Made by a program: the position numbers and the translations under genes. From Bdellovibrionaceae bacterium UBA6502 (GTDB taxonomy: Bacteria; Bdellovibrionota; Bdellovibrionia; Bdellovibrionales; UBA840), in contig DJMA01000011.1 in assembly GCA_002436415.1 (NCBI GenBank), forward strand, positions 8,955 through 72,954: a stretch of 64,000 nt of DNA, read 5' to 3'. Below, in pieces: positions 17,794 to 26,903 of the stretch. Under the pieces are notes generated by a model. The model saw only the letters and a program-made list of their open reading frames with translations, was not told the DNA's origin and did no database searches. How positions within the stretch are numbered: position 1 is the stretch's first letter; each line of letters opens with the position of its first letter.

Positions 17794-18793
17794 ATTAGCG
17801 AGCAAAAAAGAAAAAGTATTGCAAAAACTTACAGACTTAAAGAAATCTCGAGTAATGATTGTCGGAGATATCGGTCTTGATGAATATGTAAATGGTAATG
17901 TGAAACGAATTAGTCCTGAAGCACCAGTGCCAGTTCTTGATGTGGCTAAGGAAGAAGTTCGACTTGGTTTGGCGGCTAACGTGGCACAAAACATTTCCTC
18001 TTTGGGGGGAACACCAGTTTTAATTAGTTTGATTGGTCAAGACAAGACGGGGAGTGAGTTACGAGCTCTCCTTGAAGACGCACAAGTAGATTCTGACTTT
18101 TTGGTAGTGGATTCCGAAAGACCAACCACTAGAAAATTGCGTGTGATGTCAGGTCATCATCATATTGTTCGTGTTGATTATGAGAAAAAGAAATTTCTTT
18201 CTTCTGATGTGGAAGAAAAATTGTTGGCAATGGCAAAAGAGCAGATGGATAAAGTTGATATCGTCGTTTTGCAAGACTACGCAAAAGGAGTTTTATCAAA
18301 GAGTCTTTGTCAGAGCGTGATCGCTCTTGCTAAGGAACATTCTAAAGTGGTTTTAGTAGACCCAAATAGAAATACTCCTTTAGATTACTATTCGGGAGCA
18401 AATTTAATGACTCCTAACTTAGATGAGGCCTTGACCCTAGGAGGCTTCGACTTAGAGGAAACTCGTGGAAGTGATGACTCACTAAGTGATGTAGGTCAAA
18501 AGCTTATGGACGGGATCTCTTCGGATAAAATGATCATTACAAGAAGCCAAGATGGAATGAGTTTGTTTGAAGATGGAGAGAATAAACGAGTTCCTACCTT
18601 TGCAAGAAAGGTCTCAGATGTAACTGGTGCCGGGGATACGGTAATTGCAGCGATTTCTTTGGGAATAGGTGCTGGTTTTGATTTAGAAGAGTCTTGTATT
18701 TTGGCAAACTATGCAGCTGGCGTTGTTGTTGGAAAAATTGGTTGTGTGCCATGCTACTCTTCTGAGTTAGTGGACTATATGAATAGCCACTAA
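17786..18793 (+). CDS. rfaE1: D-glycero-beta-D-manno-heptose-7-phosphate kinase
   Basis: Sugar kinase of the pfkB/ribokinase fold, the first half of HldE. It phosphorylates heptose 7-phosphate at C1 on the way to ADP-heptose for LPS core. Its 335 residues correspond to the kinase half only, with no adenylyltransferase domain following. Landmarks: VGDIGLDEYVNGNVKRISPEAPVPV at about 25-49, the GGTPVLISLIGQD block, VDPNRNTPLDYYSGA near 190, and the pfkB signature DVTGAGDTVIAAISLG near 276 with the catalytic Asp in GAGD. It overlaps the heptosyltransferase stop by 8 bases. The 3' end overlaps the convergent gene by 4 bases. The partner adenylyltransferase (rfaE2) is not in the window. Confidence 0.93.
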   Translation: MTELASKKEKVLQKLTDLKKSRVMIVGDIGLDEYVNGNVKRISPEAPVPVLDVAKEEVRLGLAANVAQNISSLGGTPVLISLIGQDKTGSELRALLEDAQVDSDFLVVDSERPTTRKLRVMSGHHHIVRVDYEKKKFLSSDVEEKLLAMAKEQMDKVDIVVLQDYAKGVLSKSLCQSVIALAKEHSKVVLVDPNRNTPLDYYSGANLMTPNLDEALTLGGFDLEETRGSDDSLSDVGQKLMDGISSDKMIITRSQDGMSLFEDGENKRVPTFARKVSDVTGAGDTVIAAISLGIGAGFDLEESCILANYAAGVVVGKIGCVPCYSSELVDYMNSH

Positions 18794-20190
18794 TCACTGG
18801 CTTTGGCAGATTTACTACACAACATTGGTCCCATTTCATCGGCTACAAAATCTTGGTAAGAATCATGAACACGGCGAAGACGTACCTTGTTTAAAAACGG
18901 AAGTAACTCTTCGCGGATCACCTCCATGGCTGAACTCCATTCATATTCTCCTTCAGAAAATCGAAACATTAAATCAGTGAGTTTATATTCAAAGGCTTTT
19001 TGGGTTTTCAAAGATGCAGAGCTTAGGTTGGAGATTATTCTTTCAATGATCGTACTATCTTCTTTGTCTAGGGCTTGGTTGTAAATTTTGTTGAGGATGT
19101 CAATATTAGACTGAATCACCGCGCGAGGAATGATGAGCTTTGCGATGGCGCTAGCGTTTTTATAGTTAGAGGAACTTAGCATTTTTAAATACAAGTTCTC
19201 TAATGTGCTTAGGTCAAGGTATTCAGCAAATCGACCAATTTCAAATAGGTTTATGTCTAAGCTGTTTTTTGACGAAGGGCTTTTGAGAGTGTTTTCAATT
19301 TCAAATTTTAAGGCATTCAGTTTTAAAGTGAGTTCGCTTTCTTTCATGCAAAGCAAACAATTTTCTTGGCGTTCTATAATGTCTAAGGCGATTTTGTTAG
19401 CGTCACCAAAATCTATGTTCCAACGCTTGGTCTGTAGATAATCTAGGAATTTAGCTTCAAGCTGATTGGATTCTATAAAGTGTTTAATGGAACTCATATT
19501 TTCCAAAGCCAATGCTTTTTTATGTTCAGAATTTTTTTGCGAACTTTCATAGAGTTGTCCAGTTTGGGACTCTTCAATAAATTTTGCCGTGTCTGTGTAA
19601 TGAGCCTTTCCTTCTAAGTCGTCGATATAAACAAGGGAAGATATGGATTCTAAGCCTTTGTAAAAAGGCGAGTGGCTGTCCATTAAGAATAAATCAGTTC
19701 GCTGGTGATAGGAGTCACTCAAGCGAGATTTTATTTTTTCATAAACTGTGCCTGAAAACCCAGTATCAACAAAAACCAGGCTTTCACTAGTTGTGTTATT
19801 TAACTTTTGGTTTAATAGATCAATAGCGCGAGGATGAGACGACAGTGAAGTTGAAAGACTAATCAAGTGAAGTCTTTTTCGCTCTTGCTTGGGGAAAATC
19901 AATTTTGCCATATCATAAAGGTATTCGGCATCTCTCGCTAAAAATATGAAATCGGAGTTTGCTGGATAGCTTCGATAGAGAACAGCAAGACTTATGAACA
20001 TGGCCTGGAGTTGTGGCTTACTTAGAATTTCAAGGCTATCTGAACTTGCAGGGCTAGCTTCTAGGCTTTCGATGCTGGGACGTTGCAAATAGGAGTCCTT
20101 TGGTAGCGCGAAGGCTTGGCCAAAACAGTGAACCCAAAGGGCTAAACTGAGGAAATAAATTAGTATTCTTTTAGTTACACTCATATCCAT
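18790..20190 (-). CDS. large exported protein with a phosphoribosyltransferase-like motif
   Basis: A 466-residue protein with a signal peptide (hydrophobic residues 9-28, cleavage near FALP) whose family I do not recognise. Two motifs stand out: FLARDAEYLYDMAKLIFP near residue 82-99 and SLVFVDTGFSGTVYEKIKS near 137-155. The second recalls the Asp-x-Gly-x-x-Gly-Thr loop of phosphoribosyltransferase-fold proteins, and the RDxE...DTGxxGT pairing occurs in some polysaccharide-locus proteins. This is only a resemblance. The rest is helical and contains a CLLCMKE pair of cysteines near 277. It is convergent with rfaE1, overlapping by 4 bases. Confidence 0.72.
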   Translation of the reverse strand: MDMSVTKRILIYFLSLALWVHCFGQAFALPKDSYLQRPSIESLEASPASSDSLEILSKPQLQAMFISLAVLYRSYPANSDFIFLARDAEYLYDMAKLIFPKQERKRLHLISLSTSLSSHPRAIDLLNQKLNNTTSESLVFVDTGFSGTVYEKIKSRLSDSYHQRTDLFLMDSHSPFYKGLESISSLVYIDDLEGKAHYTDTAKFIEESQTGQLYESSQKNSEHKKALALENMSSIKHFIESNQLEAKFLDYLQTKRWNIDFGDANKIALDIIERQENCLLCMKESELTLKLNALKFEIENTLKSPSSKNSLDINLFEIGRFAEYLDLSTLENLYLKMLSSSNYKNASAIAKLIIPRAVIQSNIDILNKIYNQALDKEDSTIIERIISNLSSASLKTQKAFEYKLTDLMFRFSEGEYEWSSAMEVIREELLPFLNKVRLRRVHDSYQDFVADEMGPMLCSKSAKASD

Positions 20191-20510
20191 TTTAAAAATA
20201 AAGTGATTCGCTTTTTTATAATGTTTCCGATCACTTAAGTGATATTATTGCAAGCGATGCCAAGTGAAAAGCTGGTGTTCCTATGTATATTAAAATGACA
20301 GACTTAAAACAAATCAGAAAAACTTCTGTGATTTCAACACTTAAACTTGTCAGTGTTAAGGGACGCAAATTGTAAGTGCTAAAAGCTATCTATTGTGTTC
20401 ACAAGTCTATAAAGCTTTCATAAGCCTGAAGTATGCAAAGGCTTTTCTGTAGTAATCTTGAAAAAATAGCTGGAAAACTGTATATTTGCGGCAGTTTGGG
20501 AGCTTACTTT
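20191..20510. other. intergenic region upstream of rlmN and of the exported-protein gene
   Basis: About 320 bases between divergent genes. Besides the 14-bp palindrome at 20230-20243, I see only a 30-codon open frame at about 20284-20376 with no ribosome site, which I do not call. Promoters for both flanking genes should be here, but I cannot place them reliably. Confidence 0.5.
20230..20243. promoter_or_regulatory. perfect 14-bp palindrome, possible operator
   Basis: ATCACTTAAGTGAT is a perfect inverted repeat with no spacer, 40 bases upstream of the exported-protein gene at 18790-20190. The half-site AGTGAT also occurs alone at 20202-20207. The size and symmetry fit a dimeric repressor site; no regulator can be named. 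Confidence 0.4.
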
Positions 20511-21584
20511 ATGAAGAATTTTTTCTCGTTAACAATGCCACAATTAAAAGACTATTTAGCTGAGCTTGGAAAAGAAAAGTTTAGAGCGCAGCAGTTATTT
20601 CGTTGGGTTTATGTTCAAGGTGAAACTGAAATCGAAAATATGACGAACTTATCAAAAAAGTTTCGTGAAGAGTTACCAAACTATTTAACTTTTGAATTGC
20701 CAAAAGTAGTCGAGCAACTGGATTCCGTAGATGGAACACGTAAGTTGCTTTTTGATGTTGGCGACAATATGACTGTAGAAACAGTTTTGATTCCCTCGGA
20801 AGATCGCCTAACCATTTGTTTATCGAGTGAAGTGGGCTGTAATATGGCTTGTCGCTTTTGTTACACGGGGAAACAAAAATTAAAGAAACGTCTTAGTACA
20901 GAGCAGATCGTTGGGCAGTATGTCCAAGCAGCAAAAACTCTTGAAGGTGAAGATCGTCGAATTACCAATATAGTTTTCATGGGAATGGGTGAGCCTTTAG
21001 ATAATTGTGATGCTGTTTTTAATTCCATTGAAATTATCACTGCCGATTACGGATTTAATTTAAGTCGTAAAAGAGTTACGGTTTCAACCTCTGGTATAGT
21101 TCCTGAAATGCATCGAGTTTGGGAGGCAAAGGTTCGCCTGGCTGTGAGTTTGAATGCTGCCTATGATGAGATTCGTAACGTAGTAATGCCGGTAAACCGT
21201 AGATGGCCTCTTGAAGTTTTATTGGAAACTTGTAAAGAGTTTTGTGCTCAAACGAAAGATTCGATCACCTTCGAATATGTACTTTTGAAGGACGTAACAG
21301 ATTCTTTAGAAGATGCACGTAAGCTGCCAAAGTTATTAAAGGGCATCCCTTGTAAGGTGAATTTAATTCCTTTTAACGAGCATCCTGGCTCTGAGTACAA
21401 AAGACCCAATCGTCAAAGGGTACTTACTTTCCAAAAAGTATTAATGGAAGCGGGAATGCAAACTCTAATTCGTAGAACCATGGGACGTGATATTTATGCA
21501 GCCTGCGGTCAGTTGACTTCGAAGTTTGAGGGAAGACCAGAGATGATGGATATGAAAAAACCAAGTAACGATTTACACATCTAG
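20511..21584 (+). CDS. rlmN: dual-specificity rRNA/tRNA adenine-C2 methyltransferase RlmN
   Basis: Radical SAM enzyme that methylates A2503 of 23S rRNA and A37 of some tRNAs, 357 residues, normal length. Seen: KFRAQQLFRWVY near residue 22, the cluster motif CNMACRFC near 108, MGMGEPLDN near 151, VSTSGIVPEM near 184, and the end region GMQTLIRRTMGRDIYAACGQL, which carries the catalytic cysteine. The start at 20511 has GGGAG 8 bases ahead and matches family N-termini; an upstream in-frame ATG at 20433 would add 26 atypical residues. A strong terminator follows, so it is a single-gene unit. Confidence 0.95.
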   Translation: MKNFFSLTMPQLKDYLAELGKEKFRAQQLFRWVYVQGETEIENMTNLSKKFREELPNYLTFELPKVVEQLDSVDGTRKLLFDVGDNMTVETVLIPSEDRLTICLSSEVGCNMACRFCYTGKQKLKKRLSTEQIVGQYVQAAKTLEGEDRRITNIVFMGMGEPLDNCDAVFNSIEIITADYGFNLSRKRVTVSTSGIVPEMHRVWEAKVRLAVSLNAAYDEIRNVVMPVNRRWPLEVLLETCKEFCAQTKDSITFEYVLLKDVTDSLEDARKLPKLLKGIPCKVNLIPFNEHPGSEYKRPNRQRVLTFQKVLMEAGMQTLIRRTMGRDIYAACGQLTSKFEGRPEMMDMKKPSNDLHI

Positions 21585-21619
21585 TTAGGACTAAAGTTTT
21601 AACTTCTCTAAATTTTATG

Positions 21620-21647
21620 AAAGCTCTCCAGAAGGGGAGCTTTTTTT
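21620..21647 (+). terminator. intrinsic terminator of rlmN
   Basis: AAAGCTCTCC (21620-21629) pairs with GGGGAGCTTT (21634-21643) over 10 bp with one G-U pair and an AGAA loop, followed by seven T residues. Confidence 0.93.
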
Positions 21648-21762
21648 ATGGCATGAATTGTCTGCCAATTCCTACTCTTTGGTCTATGTAGACTAGGTGA
21701 TTGGCTAGAAGTGAAACCGAGAACTAAGTTATTTTTTAGTGGTTCCCGATACTTATGTAGAT

Positions 21763-23403
21763 ATGGGTCATAATAACGACGATGATAAAACAAAGAGATA
21801 CGTCGACTTTTTAACGGACGATGAAAATCAAGATTTTGATATCTTGAATCGTGCCGAAGTGGATGAGAGTGCAGAGGATTTTGACCCAGCTGCTATGAGT
21901 AACTCTATTGAGTTAGAATCTTCAGAGTCTGAGGAATCCCAAGAAGCAATAATAACCGGGCCAAGAACTTTTCTGGCTGATGAGTTAGGCTTAGATAGCA
22001 GTGAAGCTCTGGTAAAAAATCAAGATCAAGATCAAGATCAAGAAAATGAAGCCAGTGCAAAAGATGAATCGGCCGATGAATCTCTAGACTTACAGACCAG
22101 CCTTAGTATTGAAGATAGTTCTGAAAGTTTTAAAGCGGAGCAAATCGCTGTGGATGAAAGTTCTCGCAATGATTATGATCCCGACTTTTCCTATGCCGAA
22201 TTTGCCAATATTTTACAAGACGCAACTTCTACAAAAGAAAAGTCTGAGCCAGTAGCCTCTGTAGACTCAGAAAAAGAAGAGGAGCCAACCGAAGAAATTT
22301 CTTGGAGTAATGAAGTCTCTATGGATGAAAAATCTTCTGAGGAAGAAGCAGCGCCAGTGGATGTTCAAGCGGATTATGCAACAGCAAAAATACGAATTAA
22401 AGAAGAACCAGTACGAGAAGAAGTTGCGATCGCTTCTGAGAAAAATACTGATGATCATGAGGACAGCTTATTTACTGAAGAGCCTTTGACGAAAAATTCT
22501 TTAAGAATGGGTAGTGACACTTTTAGAGATGAGGCAACGGATAAGCTTTCTAAAAAGAAAATAGAACAGGCTATTAAAGAAGAGGATTTAAAGACTGAGA
22601 AAGATACTAATTCAGGTCTTTCTAGTGAGGAGAGCTTAGCTAAGGAAAAGCCAAATACCTCCAGTATTAGTCAAACGGCTGTAGATTATAGTGCAGGAAA
22701 AACGAATGAAGTAGCGCAAGAGGAGCCTAGATCCAAAGTTTCTAGCTTGCATGAACATAGTGGCGACTATGAAACGAGTTTTAGAGCGACACAAGCGCAA
22801 AGCACAGTGAATCAGCCAAATTTACAATCCAATGAAAGTCTACGCTTAGCACAGGATAAAATTCTTGATCTTGAATCAGAGTTAGAGAAGCTAAGAATTG
22901 AAAACCAGGAACTAGCTGCTGCCGGTGAAGTATTAAAAAGAAAATTAAATGAGCAAGATAGTTCTAGAATTAAGCTGGATAAAACAAAGCAAGAAATTGA
23001 GCAGCAATTAAAAGAAGAAGTGGAACATTCTCAGTTGAGAATCCAAGCTAAAAACCAAGAAATTGCAGAACTACGAGTGAAGGTTGAAAGCTTAGAGCTA
23101 CGCTTGCAGAGAGATTTGCAAAGAGTTCGAAGTAGAGAGAGAGAGTTAGAAAATCGTTTGGAGATAGTTCGTCTTGAGAACTCTGCGGTTTTACGTAGTA
23201 AGGATGAGCACATCCTTGAATTAAAGCGAAAACTGGATCAAAAAGATCTAGAAACAGAGCAGCTTAGCGAAAGATTGAAATCACAGATTGATGAATCAAA
23301 AGAGAAGCAAGAAAAAATTAAACGTACAATACGTACTTTAAGACTTGCATTGAATATGTTGGATGAAGCAGAAGACGATATCAAGATGAAGAAGACGGGT
23401 TAG
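21763..23403 (+). CDS. acidic coiled-coil protein
   Basis: A 546-residue protein (554 if GTG at 21739 is used; neither start has a clear ribosome site) of unknown family. Residues 1 to about 355 are very acidic, Ser/Glu/Asp-rich and probably disordered, with a QDQDQDQ stretch encoded by a CAAGAT hexamer repeat at 22021-22043. The last 190 residues form an uninterrupted heptad-type coiled coil rich in Leu, Glu, Lys and Arg. No signal peptide or membrane segment is visible, so it should be cytoplasmic. Its TAG stop is directly followed by the ATG of the GGDEF gene, implying joint expression. It could be a scaffold for that signalling protein, which is inference. Confidence 0.8.
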   Translation: MGHNNDDDKTKRYVDFLTDDENQDFDILNRAEVDESAEDFDPAAMSNSIELESSESEESQEAIITGPRTFLADELGLDSSEALVKNQDQDQDQENEASAKDESADESLDLQTSLSIEDSSESFKAEQIAVDESSRNDYDPDFSYAEFANILQDATSTKEKSEPVASVDSEKEEEPTEEISWSNEVSMDEKSSEEEAAPVDVQADYATAKIRIKEEPVREEVAIASEKNTDDHEDSLFTEEPLTKNSLRMGSDTFRDEATDKLSKKKIEQAIKEEDLKTEKDTNSGLSSEESLAKEKPNTSSISQTAVDYSAGKTNEVAQEEPRSKVSSLHEHSGDYETSFRATQAQSTVNQPNLQSNESLRLAQDKILDLESELEKLRIENQELAAAGEVLKRKLNEQDSSRIKLDKTKQEIEQQLKEEVEHSQLRIQAKNQEIAELRVKVESLELRLQRDLQRVRSRERELENRLEIVRLENSAVLRSKDEHILELKRKLDQKDLETEQLSERLKSQIDESKEKQEKIKRTIRTLRLALNMLDEAEDDIKMKKTG

Positions 23404-24714
23404 ATGAAGGTATTGGTTTTTGAAGAACATTTAGGAATGTCGAGGCATATCGAAGGTTTTTTTGCAAAACACCGTATGCAGACCTATGTTTGCACCAATG
23501 CAAATGATTTTGCACAAGTTGATTTTAGAGATTTTGATGTGTATTTGCATTTTACTAGCTCCTGTCTTTCAGAAATAAATACAGACTTTATCCTTCGTAG
23601 ACTACCGAGTGTTTTTATTCACTGTGGTGGCGAGATGATATCTGAAAAACTTCAGCTTCGCGAGGGTGAAGAGGCTTTTCCTTTTTTAGGGGATCTTTCT
23701 TATTTATTGCAAAAGATGGAAAAAGCGATTGTTGAATTCGAAAACTGGTCAAAGCCTAGTGCTGAAAGTATATTCGAGTTTGAGATGAAATTTAGCATGA
23801 TTGAAAAAGAAGAAGCTTCCGAACAGATCTGCAATTTAATCGCCAGACGTTATTCACTTTCTCAAGTAATCTTTGTTGATTATAATTCTTGGGTGGATAG
23901 CATTACTCCAGACAATGTTATTCCATTGGATCGTCGTAGAAAGAAACTGAAAAAAGTGGAAATGTTGAGTAATCAAGATTTGTCAAAAAATATGGCGAAC
24001 AATCTTTGCTTGTTTTTAGATAAAGTTCCTGAGGCGCAAGAGTTTTATAGAAACGAAAAATACCAATGCCATTTGTTGAAAGCGGGTCTAGAGCCTGTTG
24101 GCTATTTAATTTATTCTTCAGACTATCCAAAACTTCCAGAGGAACGATATTTGGAATATGTGTTAAAACGATTTGCGGTGATTTACAAAGAAAAGGATCA
24201 CTACAAGCGAATCATGGAAGAGTCATATCGTGACGATGTAACTTCACTTTATAACCAGAAGTACCTGCCTTTGATAACGGATTCTATGATTAAAGAGGCC
24301 AAGCAAACTGGTCAAAACTTTTCCGTTTTATTTATCGACGTGGATCATTTTAAAAAGGTAAATGATACCCGTGGGCATTTGATTGGTTCAGAGATTTTGG
24401 CACAGCTGGCTAATATATTGAAGGTCAATATCAGAGAAAAGGACTATGCTTTCAGGTATGGTGGTGATGAATTTTTACTTCTTTTGCACAATAGTGGGTC
24501 GGGCCAAGCAAAGGAAATCGCTGAGAGGATCAGAGTCCAGGTAGAGGCTCATGATTTTTACGTTCAAGATCAGGTCATTAATATAACTTTGAGTATTGGG
24601 ATTGCATCTTTTCCAGAACATGCTAAAACCAAGGAAGAAGTAATTGCACTAGCCGATGAGGCTATGTACAGCGGTAAAAATAAATCTCGAAACATCGTAT
24701 TTGTAGCTAGCTAA
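23404..24714 (+). CDS. diguanylate cyclase with N-terminal sensory region
   Basis: Makes cyclic di-GMP from two GTP; cytoplasmic, 436 residues. The C-terminal GGDEF domain (about 275-436) has an intact active-site loop, GGDEF at 353-357, and an intact inhibitory RxxD site, REKD at 344-347. Residues 1-110 resemble a degenerate receiver-like alpha/beta domain, without an obvious phosphoacceptor set, and 115-265 look like a GAF-type sensor; both calls are tentative. It follows the coiled-coil gene with no gap and precedes the phosphoesterase gene with no gap, so the three form one translationally coupled unit. Expected to be an active, product-inhibited cyclase. Confidence 0.9.
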   Translation: MKVLVFEEHLGMSRHIEGFFAKHRMQTYVCTNANDFAQVDFRDFDVYLHFTSSCLSEINTDFILRRLPSVFIHCGGEMISEKLQLREGEEAFPFLGDLSYLLQKMEKAIVEFENWSKPSAESIFEFEMKFSMIEKEEASEQICNLIARRYSLSQVIFVDYNSWVDSITPDNVIPLDRRRKKLKKVEMLSNQDLSKNMANNLCLFLDKVPEAQEFYRNEKYQCHLLKAGLEPVGYLIYSSDYPKLPEERYLEYVLKRFAVIYKEKDHYKRIMEESYRDDVTSLYNQKYLPLITDSMIKEAKQTGQNFSVLFIDVDHFKKVNDTRGHLIGSEILAQLANILKVNIREKDYAFRYGGDEFLLLLHNSGSGQAKEIAERIRVQVEAHDFYVQDQVINITLSIGIASFPEHAKTKEEVIALADEAMYSGKNKSRNIVFVAS

Positions 24715-25809
24715 ATGAAAAAAAAGATTAAACTTGTCATCAGCGATATTCATCTAAGCCAGGGAATGACTCTAGAAAATGGAGTTACCAACCCACTTGA
24801 AGAATTCCATTATGATCAACAATTTGCAGAGTTTCTTCGATATTACTCCATGGGTGAGTTTTCAGACCATGAAGTCGAGCTGGTGATCAACGGTGATTTT
24901 TTAAACTTCATCCAATTGGATTATCGCGGCCATTATTTGAATGTGATCACCGAAAGCATCGATCTTTCCAAGTTAAAAAGAATTATAGCCGGCCACCCAG
25001 TGGTATTTGATGCTATGAGGGAATTTGCCTCTGTTGAAGGCCATAGCATCACTTATATCGTGGGAAATCATGACCAGGGCATGCTTTGGCCAGCCTGTAG
25101 AGATTTTTTAGACGATGTTCTATCTACGAGAGTAAGCTACAAAAACATTGCTTATTATTTTGATGGAGTTCACATAGAACATGGGCATATGCACGAGGCT
25201 GCCAATCGCCTAAACCCTAAAAAGTTTTTCCTAAAAAAAGATTTGGCCGAGCCTATTTTGAACCTGCCTTTTGGCTCTCATTTTTTCATTGAATTTGTGA
25301 TGAAGATTAAGAGATTACATAACCCACACATTGATAAAATCCGTCCTTTGGGAAGTGCAATTAAGTGGTGGGTGGTTCAAGAGCCAATCAAGACGCTTAA
25401 AATCTTTTATTTTTTAGTAAAATATTTTTTCTTCAGTTTGTTTAACCGTGACCCAAAGAGGGGCTGGAACTTTAAACAAATTCTAAAGATTTTCGTACAG
25501 AGAGCTGTGTTTCCCGACCTAAGTGGTGCGGCGAAAAAAATCCTCGCTGATAATCGAGTGAACATTGTTATTTTTGGTCATAGTCATGTTTATCAATATC
25601 GTCAGTATGGAGAAGACAAAGAGTATTTCAACACGGGAACTTGGACCGAAGTTACTTCCCTTGAGTTATCATCCTTAGGAAAGTTCACTCGCTTAACCTA
25701 TGTTTTTATTGAATATATGGGAAACGAAGAGGACGGCTACTTACCTAGGGCTAGGTTAAAAGAATGGCGTGGTTTTCATCGTATCGCTGAGGACGTTGTT
25801 GTTTCTTAA
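24715..25809 (+). CDS. calcineurin-like metallophosphoesterase
   Basis: A 364-residue two-metal phosphoesterase. The ligand motifs are all visible: DIHLS at 10-14, VINGDFLNF near 58, GNHDQGML near 117, HIEHGHMHE near 153 and FGHSHVYQY near 286. The overall pattern is close to LpxH/UDP-2,3-diacylglucosamine hydrolase-like and YbbF-like proteins, so an envelope-lipid substrate is possible. The length and inserted hydrophobic-basic segment (about 180-250) suggest a membrane-associated variant. The ATG directly follows the TAA of the cyclase gene. Whether it acts on a lipid or on a nucleotide connected with c-di-GMP cannot be said. Confidence 0.85.
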   Translation: MKKKIKLVISDIHLSQGMTLENGVTNPLEEFHYDQQFAEFLRYYSMGEFSDHEVELVINGDFLNFIQLDYRGHYLNVITESIDLSKLKRIIAGHPVVFDAMREFASVEGHSITYIVGNHDQGMLWPACRDFLDDVLSTRVSYKNIAYYFDGVHIEHGHMHEAANRLNPKKFFLKKDLAEPILNLPFGSHFFIEFVMKIKRLHNPHIDKIRPLGSAIKWWVVQEPIKTLKIFYFLVKYFFFSLFNRDPKRGWNFKQILKIFVQRAVFPDLSGAAKKILADNRVNIVIFGHSHVYQYRQYGEDKEYFNTGTWTEVTSLELSSLGKFTRLTYVFIEYMGNEEDGYLPRARLKEWRGFHRIAEDVVVS

Positions 25810-25973
25810 AAAATGTCAAAACGATGGCTTATATTTTAGAATGAGTCATATTCTCACATTTACTGAAAAAAACTTTTTCATTTAATTTTTTAGGTAAATC
25901 TATACCCGACTTTTTGCTGTAACAAAATAGGATTGAGTTGTCCTTTCACAAAATATTTTGGATAATAGATCAT

Positions 25974-26903
25974 ATGTCTAGAGATGAAGATAATTTAGAT
26001 AAAACCAGTATAGTACCTAGTGATACTTTTAAGATCAAGATGGCCAAGGTGGATGAAGCACCGCCATCGATTGTTCTTTTAATGGGCCCGATCAATCAAA
26101 TTGGTAAGCAATGGCCGATCGTTGAAGGTAGTTACAAAATTGGAAGATCTATCGAATCTGATATCTGTGTTGATGACAGAAGTGTAAGTAGAACTCACGC
26201 TCAAGTTATTTTAGAAGCAGGAAATGTTTACGTAGAAGATCTTGGTAGTTCAAATGGTACCGAAGTAAACGGTATTGAGTTAAGTGCTGGCCAAAGAATC
26301 GAGCTTACGGATAACTGCCAAGTTAAAACAGGTAATGTTATTTTTAAGTATTTAGAAAGAGGAAACATTGAAGCCGTATCTAATCAGGCTTCCTACGATC
26401 GTTCCCAAATCGACGGCTTAACGCAAATTTACAATAAACGTGCTTTCTTGGATAAAATTAGTGAAACCTTTAAGCGTGCCAAAATCATGGATATTCCACT
26501 TTGCTTGGTTGTTTTTGATTTGGATAAATTTAAGTCTGTAAACGATACTTATGGCCACCGTGCTGGTGACTTTGTTTTGAGTGAGCTTTCGAAATTGATC
26601 AAAAAACAACTTCGTCCCGGTGACTTTTTTGCTAGATATGGTGGAGAGGAATTTACTTTACTATTGGGTGGAACTGACATTAAAACTGCAATTGATGTAG
26701 CTGATCGTATTCGCGACTTGGTAGAGAAACATGTTTTTGCCTTTGAAGGCACTGAACTTCCTGTAACCGTTTCAATGGGTGTGAGTACAATCACCGAAAA
26801 AATCAATAATTGGGAAGAACTCTTTGAGATTGGTGACCAAGCCCTGTATAAATCAAAAGAAAATGGTAGAAATCAAGTCACCCACCTTCAAGATATCGAA
26901 TAG
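25974..26903 (+). CDS. dgcB: FHA-GGDEF diguanylate cyclase, DgcB-like
   Basis: Cyclic-di-GMP synthase with an N-terminal forkhead-associated (phosphothreonine-binding) domain, 309-310 residues. FHA (about 35-125) shows GRSIES at 57, SRTHAQV near 80 and DLGSSNGTEVNG near 95. The GGDEF domain has GGEEF at 223-227 and an intact inhibitory site RPGD at 214-217. In Bdellovibrio, the FHA-GGDEF protein DgcB (Bd0742) is required for prey invasion and its FHA domain is reported to bind its own phosphorylated N-terminal tail. Here the tail carries LDKTSIV with Thr11, a plausible equivalent. A TTG start at 25938 with AGGA 5 bases ahead would add 12 residues. The next gene overlaps its end by about 40 bases. 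Confidence 0.9.
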   Translation: MSRDEDNLDKTSIVPSDTFKIKMAKVDEAPPSIVLLMGPINQIGKQWPIVEGSYKIGRSIESDICVDDRSVSRTHAQVILEAGNVYVEDLGSSNGTEVNGIELSAGQRIELTDNCQVKTGNVIFKYLERGNIEAVSNQASYDRSQIDGLTQIYNKRAFLDKISETFKRAKIMDIPLCLVVFDLDKFKSVNDTYGHRAGDFVLSELSKLIKKQLRPGDFFARYGGEEFTLLLGGTDIKTAIDVADRIRDLVEKHVFAFEGTELPVTVSMGVSTITEKINNWEELFEIGDQALYKSKENGRNQVTHLQDIE

